From the NCBI GenBank assembly GCA_028671895.1, contig CM053810.1, positions 29,243,501-29,307,500 of the forward strand: a DNA stretch of 64,000 nt. The letters run 5' to 3'. This document shows positions 24,273 through 33,246 of this stretch, piece by piece (within the stretch, counting starts at the first letter, position 1; every line of letters starts with the position of its first letter). Made by a program: the position numbers and the translations under genes. Source of the stretch: Oenanthe sinensis. Lineage: Eukaryota; Streptophyta; Magnoliopsida; Apiales; Apiaceae. Under the pieces are notes generated by a model. The model did not search any database, had not been told where the DNA came from, and saw only the letters and a program-made list of their open reading frames with translations.

Positions 24273-24574
24273 TGTTAGGGATTGTGGTGTTAACAATGTA
24301 ATCAACTAACATCTCATTTAGATTAATTAGACGTTAACTAAGTAAAACATACTGTCATATACATATTGATAATATGTTTAAAATGTCACTTATTGTAGTT
24401 GCTGTCTTGTAAAAATGTAATAAATGATCTATGGAGTGGAAGTTCACAAAGTGTTCATGAACAGCATGGATGAAATCATTGACAGTAACATTTTATAAAC
24501 TGAAGCCTACGACAACATATGCAAGTGACATCACCTTTTGAAGCAACTGACAACAACTATTCATTCGACAGTAA

Positions 24575-24647
24575 ACTTGGCGGAGATTGACATCAAGTTT
24601 CTCTGACAGTAACTTTGGCGGGGATAGTTGATAGCATGTTTGGCGGG
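24575..24647 (+). promoter_or_regulatory. Cluster of E2F-type sites in LTR U3
   Basis: Two exact TTTGGCGGG words (24,614-24,622 and 24,639-24,647) and one weaker ACTTGGCGGA (24,575-24,584) lie within 73 bp. They alternate with GACAGTA words. TTTSSCGC/TTTGGCGGG is the established E2F consensus. They lie about 300 bp upstream of the TATA box. Binding is inferred. Confidence 0.55.
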
Positions 24648-24938
24648 CTAGTTGACAGTACTTTTGGACGACATCATGGTTTAGAAGACTGGCAAGCTTC
24701 ACAGTAAAGTATGCAGAGTCGAAAATGTTGTCACCAAAGAGAAGCTAAAGGTTGACAATAACCTTTTGGTGAAGCTGACAATCTGTTTCAAGTAGCAGAC
24801 TAGGTATTGTTAATACACAGATTGATCTTGACAATTCTACCTAGTCTGTCAAGTCTACTACTACAACTTGAGAAAAAAGCAAAAAGATAAAGCGTGCTCA
24901 AGGAGTCAAGAATGTCAAATCTTCTCAGAGCAACTTTA

Positions 24939-24950
24939 TCTATAAATAGA
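24939..24950 (+). promoter_or_regulatory. TATA box of the LTR promoter
   Basis: TCTATAAATAGA matches the plant TATA consensus closely. Transcription would start about 30 bp downstream, dividing U3 from R. Confidence 0.65.
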
Positions 24951-25356
24951 ATGAAGACAAATTTGAATAGAAAAAGTAAAGTTTCTATTTCAAGCATTGT
25001 CCTAGGAACAAGGGAAAGTACACTTGTAAGTGAGATATGTGTTTTAGCATAAATACACATATCTCACAAACACTTTCCTTCATGCAACTGAGCTTAACTT
25101 TTCTCAAGCATAGAAACACTAGCAATATCTTGTTATTGTATCTATTGAAGCTGAAAATTTCTTCTATTCAGTTGTAGCATAAACAAAAATTAATAAAATT
25201 AATTTTTAAAATAAAACACCTTTCTTCTTTTAATTGCTTACTATTGTTTGTATTTTTCACTTGATATTATTACTTCTTGTTTGTTGTTAGCAAGATAAGT
25301 GATAAATTATTAAGTTGCATTCAACCCCCCTTCTCCAACACTCATAACGTTTAAAA

Positions 25357-25753
25357 AATATCAATACCTTAAAAATCAAAGTTATGAATGATTATCAAGA
25401 AATCCATATGACCCCATCACATGAACTCTAATTCAAACCATAAACTATCTTCTTGAGCTCTTTCATCTCCTCCTCTTTCTCTTCTCCCTCTCCTTCTCTT
25501 TTTCTTTCTCTTCTATCTTCTCTATGGCTTCCCAACTTTTCTTACGTAACTTACAAAACCCTAACCTTTTTTCTTTTTCTTTCTATTCTATTTCTTTTTT
25601 CTCTCTCTTTTCTTCTCTTATTGCTAATAATATCTTCTAAAATATTCTAATAATAAAATAAGTATAACCAATAAATCAATAATAACTCACTAATATTATT
25701 CCTAATATTAAATAATATAACTAAATATATTAATAAAAATACGGGATGTTACA
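25357..25753 (-). repeat. 3' LTR fragment of the Tekay-like element
   Basis: It starts TGTAACATCCCGT on the minus strand and matches about 28,005-28,365 nearly base for base, including the CT-rich block. The remainder is missing beyond the copia LTR boundary. Confidence 0.8.
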
Positions 25754-25890
25754 TTCTTCCCTCCTAATCGAAATTTCGTCCTCGAAATTAATCTTGCACA
25801 CCTCTACTAAAAAAAAGTTACGATAACGAACGCGAACCGCTTCCTCTAATCTCGTAAGTAGCTCGCTCCACCTTGACGTTGCATTTAACT
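25754..25890 (-). pseudogene. C-terminal chromodomain remnant and polypurine tract
   Basis: The minus-strand reading contains WSELLTRLEEAVRVRYRN followed by VCKINFEDEIS, then the purine tract leading into the LTR. This resembles the extreme C-terminus of chromovirus integrases. Only about 35 residues are readable, with no start. Confidence 0.6.
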
Positions 25891-26430
25891 AGAATCATGG
25901 TCTTTCTCGATGACCAACATTACAAGTCCTAAATCGGCCGCTTATATACTTGACGATTATTCTAAAGGTGTCCTTTATTTCCTTAGGTATTTTCGGTCTC
26001 CTTCCATCGCTGCTAGTTTAATAATACATCTAAAAACTTCGATATCCACACTTAAATAAAAAAATGTCACGCGTTAAGTTGAAATTAATGAAGATTTCCT
26101 TGTTGCTGTCTTCCATGAACCTAATTTTCTTTCAAAAATTTATTGTTTATGGTTGAGTCTTCAAATTACATCTTTATTTAATAGCTTTCATCATATTGCA
26201 AGCACTTACGAATAAGGATCGCACGAAAGATGATTCTAAACGATCATGAAAAGATATTCAAGAATATACCAAACAAATAATATTATTAACTAACTAACAA
26301 TTCTGCAGTCTACCCATACTCATACGTCGAGCCTAAAGGTAAATCTCAATAATCCTGAAATTCAATCTTACAACTACCTAAATCTCACAAGTCGAACCTA
26401 AAGGCAAGTCTACAGAATCATAAAACTCTA
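25891..26430. other. Remaining internal sequence of the Tekay-like element
   Basis: It lies between the chromodomain remnant and the PBS. No gag, protease or RT motif is readable in any frame, so the large internal deletion removed them. Confidence 0.5.
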
Positions 26431-26443
26431 GCTCTGATGCCAA
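26431..26443 (-). other. Primer binding site of the Tekay-like element
   Basis: GCTCTGATGCCAA is the complement of TTGGCATCAGAGC, a one-base variant of the initiator-Met PBS. Confidence 0.7.
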
Positions 26444-28365
26444 CTTTAAAATTCCGAACTTATCTAATTAAATAAAATGGTCCAAAAATCCAATAAAAAG
26501 TTACAACAGCTCAATATCCAGCAACTTACAATCCAAAAATAAAAATATAACTCAACTAAACAAATTCAAATCTAAATATAATCGTTACAACTGCTCAAAG
26601 CCAACAACTCGCACTCTTCCCAAAAGGTAGCCCACCTAATAATGAATACCTGTCGGGGGACATCAAGAAACATAGATTGGTAGTGAGCGAAAGTCTCATA
26701 TACGGATATATAAAAAAAATGGACAAGATGAATAAAGGTTAAATGATGACAATATGAATATAAACTGAATGCTGAGACAATGAATAATAACAACAATAAG
26801 AGAAGAAAAAATTCAAGAATTCTTAAATGAACAATATTAACATATACACTTGAATTTTGATAAAAATAAACTTACACTTACACCATATATTCTTATCACT
26901 TACAAATTATACTCAAATCATTTAGCTGAAAGTCAATATACTTACTGATATGGGAGACAATCATATATTTACAGGATGTCCTACATTTCGATTCTCCAGA
27001 ATATGTAGTCATAAAAACTTATAGGGTCTTGCATAGAACAAATCAAATGTTACCCAAAATCTTACAGGGGCTTGCATGATACAAAACACATGCCACCCAA
27101 ATGGCCAAAACACACATACAAAGTAGTCATGACTCAACGTGTCCCATAACTCCGGCGACACGCTCATACTATTTAAATACACCGTATAGGTGGTACCAAG
27201 TAAGAGATTCTCTCTGCTCATGACGGAGTATTACAATGTCTCCCAAGTCATACATATATCACAAAAGAGCGAAAATATCTTATTTAAAATATCACACATG
27301 TTAAATAACATTCAATAATGACTATTAAAATAAAATGAGAACTGATCAGTCCGGAAAACTAGAAATTTACTCTATCAGAATTATCTCAAATGAAAAAGTA
27401 CAAAACATGAAATTCGAAGATGATTCCGAGATCTTTCCAGAATGGTAAGACTCGTCAAAAACGGAGAAGTAACGAATTCAGAAACAATAAAAATACGGAT
27501 TGCCATAACAGAATCAGGCTATGATCACAGTAGTATTTCGATATTTGAGATATCGATATCACAAAATTTGTCAGCGGAATGTAAACAAAGAACACAGAGC
27601 TCGAAACGACCTTTTCAAAATGACATTACACATAATTTTTGGATGAATTCTCAATTTATTATGAATTTCTGAAGTTACAGCAAAACATCTCCAAATAACC
27701 AATCAGATTACACAAAAGACTGATTTTGCATACTTGCATGCGGAGTTTCAGAAAACGCAAAAAACGAAAGTTGTAGACAATTGAAATACCTGTTTAGACA
27801 TAATAAGAGCGTAACAATCCGATATATAACGAAGGAGATACAAATTTTACAAGAATCAGAATTGATACAAACTATACACAATATACACACGATTTTGAAT
27901 CATAAAACGAGAACAAAGAAAGCATTACGAACACAAAGAGAGTATAGTGAAGATATGCGTACATTAACAATACGAGAACAAAAAGAGTATGTAGAAATAT
28001 CCGTACCTTAAAAATCAAAGTTATGAATGATTATCAAGAAATCCATATGATCACCGCATCACATGAACCCTAATTCAAACCATAAACTATCTTCTTGAAC
28101 TCTTTCATCTCCTCCTCTTTCTCTTCTCCCTCTCCTTCTCCTTTTCTTTCTCTTCTATCTTCTCTATAGCTTCCCAACTTTTTTTATGTAACTTAGAAAA
28201 CCCTAACCCTTTTTATTTTTCTTTCTATTCTATTTCTTTTTTTTCTCTTTTTTCTTCTCTTATTGCTAATAATATCTTCTAAAATATTCTAATAATAAAA
28301 TAAGTATAACTAATAAATCAATAATAACTCACTAATATTAAATAATATAACTAAATATCCATAAA
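26444..28365 (-). repeat. 5' LTR of the Tekay-like element
   Basis: About 1.9 kb between the PBS and the junction with repeat A at 28,366; such long LTRs are usual for this lineage. The first bases (TGTAACATCCC) are lost at that junction. ORFs inside are short and low-complexity. Confidence 0.65.
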
Positions 28366-28368
28366 AAA

Positions 28369-28525
28369 TGGGCATCCGCCCTACAGCCTACTGGCTGGTA
28401 CCACGTTTCCGACTAATCCGCATAAGGCCATAACCACCAACATCCAACTTACAGGATAATACCATATAACATGCTAATACCGAAAACAATTAAAATTCAA
28501 TCTATACGATAATATACACAACCCT
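28369..28525. repeat. Repeat segment A, copy 2
   Basis: It matches 12,808-12,970 and 50,470-50,635. It is joined on the left to the Tekay LTR start and on the right to a GC-richer block. Confidence 0.8.
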
Positions 28526-28530
28526 TCTGC

Positions 28531-29200
28531 GCAGAGGGAAGATGGTCTTACTCAACATCTCCGTGCAAACATAGCACTGGATGGAAGGTATGCTTCACCG
28601 ACCTCGTTTAACACCATGCTTCCTCCGAACATTCCCTTCATTTTTGAGGAGGGGTAGTTAGTTATCCCGGCATGGAGATTTCTAATTCCTTTTCTGGACA
28701 TTTTTTAAGAACTTAGCCTCCTGCATTGGCCCCTGTTATTTTATTTTGTGGAGCAGCAAAGAGGAAGTAATTTTCTGCTGCTAAAAGAAGATAAGGAGGC
28801 GCGCCCCTGATAATTGCGTCGTTGTGCCTGGGCTGTGAGGGCTCTCAACCACTCTTTAAGTCTCTTGGGGCTTGTTTTAAGGAACTATCTGCCAAACTTG
28901 GATTTCGACAAGAGCAGTCGTCCCACCCATGCTTTAGCACCCAGTGCAACGGCTCCGGACTCTCTCTATATACGCAATATTTTGAAAGGCGAAGAGAATC
29001 AAGGCAAGCCCTCACATAAAATCACGAGGCATTGAACTATCCATGTGGCTGAGAGCCCTCACAGCCCAGGCTCGACCCCCATCAGCCCCATCAGCGTATT
29101 TTTTGTTTTACGTCCCGAAATTGGCATTGGTGGTCTCCCTTCTCTCTCCATTTCCTTCTTCACCTACTGTAGAGGATGAGGGACCAGAAGAGAGATACCT
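28531..29200. other. GC-richer block with a 27-bp inverted repeat; possible organellar insertion
   Basis: Base composition is visibly richer in GC than anything within several kb. CCTGGGCTGTGAGGGCTCTC (28,828-28,847) recurs inverted at 29,050-29,069; with one mismatch the arms extend to about 27 bp, separated by about 200 bp. Short overlapping ORFs do not resemble proteins. The style resembles plant mitochondrial intergenic DNA, but I cannot name a source gene. In the other mosaic copy, segments A and B are contiguous, so this block was inserted or brought in by rearrangement. Confidence 0.4.
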
Positions 29201-29202
29201 AG

Positions 29203-29970
29203 GCATCTATTCACCACTAATCATTCCTAATATGAACGACACTACTTTGACGTCGACCAACATGAAGAGGAACTTGATAACGACCCCCATCATCATCATT
29301 AGGGTCTGTAAAGGGATCATCCTTGCGAGAAACAGTTTTACCTGCCATACATCAATTGACACTCATTAAATTCTCGACAAATATAATCTATCCAAAACTT
29401 GGAACGATTAGAGGAGTTTCCAATGTTGAAAATTATAACGCTTGGCAGGCCTTTCTACATAAACTTATCAAATAAGCAGAAAAATGAATATTGCAAGTGG
29501 ATCAGGTGCCTCTTCATTCCCTAGTTAAAATGATACTTTTTTCTATCCCTATTAATGTTTATTTTTCTGATTATTTTTTAAGGTTAGGGCAAACACTAAA
29601 ATTGAGACACAATTTATTAGTTATTTTGAAGAAATGAGGTATTTTAGCACTTTAAATTACAATAATAACAATTGCATGTACTCCTACCTGGCTACCTTAT
29701 AGACGAGGTTTATACAAGGCTGAAGTAGTAGACAAAAGGTTATAATATACCTTGATACAGTTGCTAGCAGGGCAATTATTTGCGTAGACATATATGGCCA
29801 AACTCCGACACTATCACCTGCACAAGCACTCTCATAGTCGTCATGGAAAGGAGATGGTTTCAGTCGCTCCTACTGCCACAGGCTATCCCAACACATTGAC
29901 CTGCTCCGGTGCGAGGTTAAATTGATCCGAATGTGCGTGGGCAAAAGCAACAGTTTTATCCACCGCCTGC
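29203..29970. repeat. Repeat segment B, copy 1
   Basis: It matches 50,646-51,616 except for a 210-bp MITE present only in that copy. It includes a small minus-strand ORF, and a plus-strand stretch with a gag-like NVENYNAWQAFLHKL reading broken by stops. Confidence 0.75.
29217..29348 (-). CDS. Small ORF of 43 codons, unrecognised, copy 1
   Basis: The reading starts MAGKTVSRKDDPFTDPNDDD and ends HIRND. Both copies (here and at 50,650-50,781) keep the same start, stop and length. The five codon differences I count between them are all amino-acid changes, which argues against purifying selection. It may be a captured first exon or the N-terminus of a retroelement gag. No function is assigned. 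Confidence 0.3.
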   Translation of the reverse strand: MAGKTVSRKDDPFTDPNDDDGGRYQVPLHVGRRQSSVVHIRND

Positions 29971-30299
29971 ATGACATGACTTGAATAAAATAATAGATAT
30001 TGAATAATGTGAATATAAATACATGAAAATAATGAATTGAATACAAATGCAATACATGAAAATTAAAATAAATACCAACATACATATAAGTTCAGAAGCT
30101 CCCATGCGTGGTATACCGATAATGGTACTTTACAGATACGGCAAAACAAGCAAAAAAACTGACAGGAAGATTTTTATTTAGAGATACATGTTTGCTTAGC
30201 TAATCAAACTATAGCATAAATATAAATTATGTAGTTGTTGAATCAATATTGTAGCAAAATATTTGAATCAGCAGATACTAACTAAAATGCGTATAAATT
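29971..30299. other. AT-rich spacer, no gene
   Basis: No repeat boundary or coding signal was recognised. Confidence 0.4.
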
Positions 30300-30690
30300 A
30301 TAAATTATGTTATTCAAAATATTTACACTTACGACGGAATTGTAATCTTTTTGTTGCAACCCTCATCCGTAAAATATAATAATAATTTGTCGCCACTAAA
30401 TTTAAAGGAAAAATAGAATAATTTCTATTTTGCGACAGAAATTTCCGTTGCTTAGTACCTTCTGACAGAATATTTAAAAAATATGTCGTAACTTCGATTA
30501 ACGGAAAAATAAATTACCGCAAATAAATTAGCTAGAAAATAAATTATTATAAAGGTGAGAATTAAATTAAATTTTCCGTCGCATAATAGATTGCGATGGA
30601 GATATTAAAATCCGTCGTAAGTAATATTTGTAACATAATTTTACCTATATTCAAGTCGTAATTGCTCTTTTCTCTTGTTGTGTCTATTTG
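30300..30690. mobile_element. Probable CACTA right end with CGACGGA subterminal repeats
   Basis: Words such as ACGACGGAA, GCGACAGAAATTTCCGT and TCCGTCGCA occur in both orientations. The stretch closes with TTTTCTCTTGTTGTG, a degenerate form of the TTTTCTTGTAGTG terminus. No matching left end was found, so it is a relic. Confidence 0.45.
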
Positions 30691-30751
30691 TTGTTTTATA
30701 TTCTAGGCCTTATAAGCAACTTGGACTTATCTTTTATATTCCTTCTTTATG

Positions 30752-30779
30752 TATGTATATATATATATATATATATATA
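30752..30779. repeat. (TA)n microsatellite
   Basis: Pure TA dinucleotides. Confidence 0.9.
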
Positions 30780-30953
30780 AGCATACACACTTCAATTGTT
30801 GCATAGACGTTCATACACAACTTTGTGGTTCATCCTTCTAACTAAGAGACTTATCCCAACTGACAATTATATATCCTGATACTGGACTCTAACCCACGTA
30901 GTGGACTCAAACAACTTAACCCAAATGTATAGGGCTATCAGTAGCAATGTCAA

Positions 30954-31618
30954 TCACCCTTGAAGTTGGGTATCAGGGTGACTAGCATTCTTTAAGGTCT
31001 TAGTAGATATAGCTATAGAAGTTCCTAAAGCTTGGCTAATATAACACAAACCTTGAGTCGACCAATACAAGAACGGAACATTATGAAATGTAATACATGT
31101 AGCAATTTTGTCATTAAAACATTTATAGACAAATCTTTTGACCACATTTTTAGATCGAATAAGAAACCATCAATTTCAAACGGACTAAACTTAATGGCTC
31201 TAGATATGGCAGATTCATTCTTAAATTTAAAAATCAGGTAACCCACATGATGTTGAAAAAGATTCTTGAGACCAACAAACTCATAAACACTAAGAGCAGA
31301 GTTCTTAACGGCATGAAAATCAAAATCATTGGAGCGATTTTTCCAGAACACTACAGAAGCAAGATTAAGGAAATCAACCGGTAGAGAAATAAAAACTGAG
31401 CCATTAGTTCAATAATTTCTATTGGTAGTGGCTAACTCTTGTGACCTAAACAGACAAGAATGGATCTTACGAAGGGTGGTTGTAGCCTTATCATCCTTTT
31501 TTGAACGAGTCATGTCATGAGCATCGTGGATAGATGTTCGTCTCGCCGCCCGTGTAGGACAACTTGGATCGTATCCCAAAGACTGAGTGGAAAGAACCTT
31601 ATTGTGAGGGATGATCAT
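30954..31618 (-). pseudogene. DUF4283-like ORF, copy B
   Basis: This copy shows the domain best: FKNESAISRAIKFSPFEIDGF, LFDLKMWSKDLSINV, then in another frame NDKIATCITFHNVPFLYW and GLCYISQALG. The last parts match the usual DUF4283 ending (hNVPleyW...gl..IasalG). It keeps eight residues (LKNLFQHH) absent from copy A. A one-base shift splits it near 31,110, and the leader is separated by further damage near 31,400. Confidence 0.6.
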
Positions 31619-33019
31619 TGTGAACCTAGATCTTGTCGTGCTTAGGTAAAAGAGAAGTGGCTAGTGAGAGATTAATATAGATGAATCCAAAGACTTATGT
31701 GGCAGGGGAATGAGTGAAACAAAAGAGAACCCGATAACTTTGAAGTTTCTTAAACAAAAGAACACCAAGAAGCCCATCATGGGGATGAGACGGGGGGATG
31801 AAGGGGGGAGGGGACGGAGAAGAGAAAGGTAAAGTAAGAGAGAGAAGGAAAAGGGGGAAAGGGAGAGAAGAGAAGTATTTGGGGGAGTCTACTCTCATTT
31901 ATGTTGCACAAGGTATTCCCTAAACCCTACAATTAATTGTACCATAGTTTTTGTGCAATAAGACCACTATCAATTGCATAATAAATATATTTTATCTTTC
32001 GTTACTCAATACAATTAACACCAATATATTTTTAAGTTTACTCAAACTAAATAATAAGTATTGATATCATGTTTATATTAAATAATATATTACCCGTAAA
32101 TAAGAAGTGTGACAAAAAATGTTAAAGGTTATTGATATCATGTATATGACAAACACATCAAATGTTCCCATTAATTTAATCTTTTTTAAATATTTTTTCA
32201 TTTGTTTGATAATAATTAACTATCAGATATATTTTCAAGTTAATCAAAATGAACAACAAATGTTTATTTCATTTCATTTATCTAGCTAGTAGCAGCATAC
32301 TACCTGATGTACTTTTTAATTTTATACCAAATGTAGTGGTAAAAATTAATATTATGAATCTCATGAGCTCTAAATTAATGAATTTCAAATGCATTTACAT
32401 TTTAATTTTCTAATATCAACTAACTAGCTAACTAATATAATTTTTTATCTTTATACAAAATTAAGTGCTAAAATATAATAAATCTCACAAATATTAAATT
32501 ATTAAAGATAATTACAAAATTTACTTATACGTGATCACAAATATTAATTACCAGATATATGTATTTTTAATTTAGTGAAAACGAAGTGATCATTGTTTCA
32601 TTACATTTTGAACTTCAAGTGAATGTCTAATATACTTTAAGTTTATTCTAAATTAATTTAACATATACCTTCTACACTGGTATAGGTTTTTATTTTAATA
32701 AAAAAATAGTATTTCTCTCAAAAGTATTTGCAAAATGTACTAAACTAATTAACTATAAGTTATATAAGTTTATGGATAAAAAATAATTTATAATTTAACA
32801 TCTATAATTTTTTTAAATATCATATATAATATGATAACTACAAATTCTGCATGCTAAGAGGGCACAAATACATCCTAGTTTACCAGGAGGATGAGTATAA
32901 ACTATATAAAATCATAATATATGTAGTGAAAAACAATATACATTACAATCCTATAATATGACCTACGTCACTCGTGATGTTTATAATCGTAATTCTTTAT
33001 CCGCTAATAGCAGCTTCTG
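31619..33019. other. Leader and intergenic AT-rich DNA before the cyclin gene
   Basis: 31,619-32,003 is the GA-rich leader of copy B. 32,004-32,100 is the empty-site version of the CACTA insertion seen at 42,864. From 32,100 onward the sequence is strongly AT-rich, with only chance ORFs. Confidence 0.5.
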
Positions 33020-33098
33020 TTGGGCCGTTACCCTAGCACAATATCATCGCCCGCGGCTCGCTCTTGGGCCCTAACCCTAGCACAATAACTATATAACA
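33020..33098 (+). promoter_or_regulatory. Cyclin promoter: duplicated site II/telo-box module and TATA box
   Basis: TTGGGCCGTTACCCTAGCAC (33,020-33,039) and TTGGGCCCTAACCCTAGCAC (33,064-33,083) are near-identical modules 44 bp apart. Each joins a TGGGCC (site II type) to an ACCCTA (telo-box type) word. ACTATATAACA follows at 33,088-33,098, about 150 bp before the ATG. Site II and telo-box pairs are established in plant cell-cycle and ribosomal-protein promoters, which fits the gene downstream. Confidence 0.55.
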
Positions 33099-33246
33099 CA
33101 TATTAACACATATACGCAGCCACAGACAAACACAAAAAGTTCACTTATTCTGGTTTCATGTCCTGACGGTGCATTCTTTACCTCAAGCTATTTTTTCATT
33201 TTTTTCTTTATTATTAGGGTTTTGCATAGCCACATTGTTGTTTTCA

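Larger units (their letters stand above)
12985..25356 (+). mobile_element. SIRE/Maximus-like Ty1/copia retrotransposon with long third-ORF region, 5' LTR truncated
   Basis: In order: about 100 bp of 5' LTR, an initiator-Met PBS, gag, protease, integrase, RT, RNase H, 5.6 kb of additional sequence, a PPT, and a full 3' LTR of 1,084 bp. Extra coding sequence between RNase H and the 3' LTR, plus LTRs over 1 kb, are features of SIRE/Maximus elements. Many stops, frameshifts and an RT active-site change show it cannot move. Its 3' LTR abuts a Tekay-type LTR. Its 5' side joins repeat A through a short microhomology. Confidence 0.85.
24273..25356 (+). repeat. 3' LTR of the SIRE-like element
   Basis: It runs 1,084 bp from TGTTAGGG to a degenerate TTTAAAA end (the 5' copy has TTTAACA). 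It contains several TGACAGTA/TACTGTCA words, two exact TTTGGCGGG sites, a strong TATA box and a C-run near its end. The LTR ends inside sequence that matches a Tekay-type LTR elsewhere in the window. Confidence 0.85.
25357..28365 (-). mobile_element. Internally deleted chromovirus (Tekay/Del-like Ty3/gypsy)
   Basis: On the minus strand: an LTR (28,365 down to 26,444), a PBS (TTGGCATCAGAGC), only about 0.68 kb of internal sequence, a PPT (AGGAGGGAAGA), and the start of a second LTR (TGTAACATCCCGT at 25,753). That LTR is cut off at 25,357 by the copia 3' LTR. The FEDEIS...AGGAGGGAAGAATGTAACATCCC ending is characteristic of Del/Tekay elements. Almost all of gag-pol is missing. Confidence 0.75.

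Noticed and set aside
25453..25650. Ser/Leu/Phe-rich ORF
   Set aside because: CT-rich part of a Tekay LTR; the same stretch at 28.1 kb is closed.
28814..29369. Overlapping plus-strand ORFs in the GC-rich block
   Set aside because: Several frames are open at once because of composition; no domain, and the downstream part is closed in the second copy.
33169..33246. Upstream in-frame ATG giving the cyclin a hydrophobic leader
   Set aside because: D-type cyclins are soluble nuclear proteins and MADLLC is the usual start; the extension is probably untranslated.
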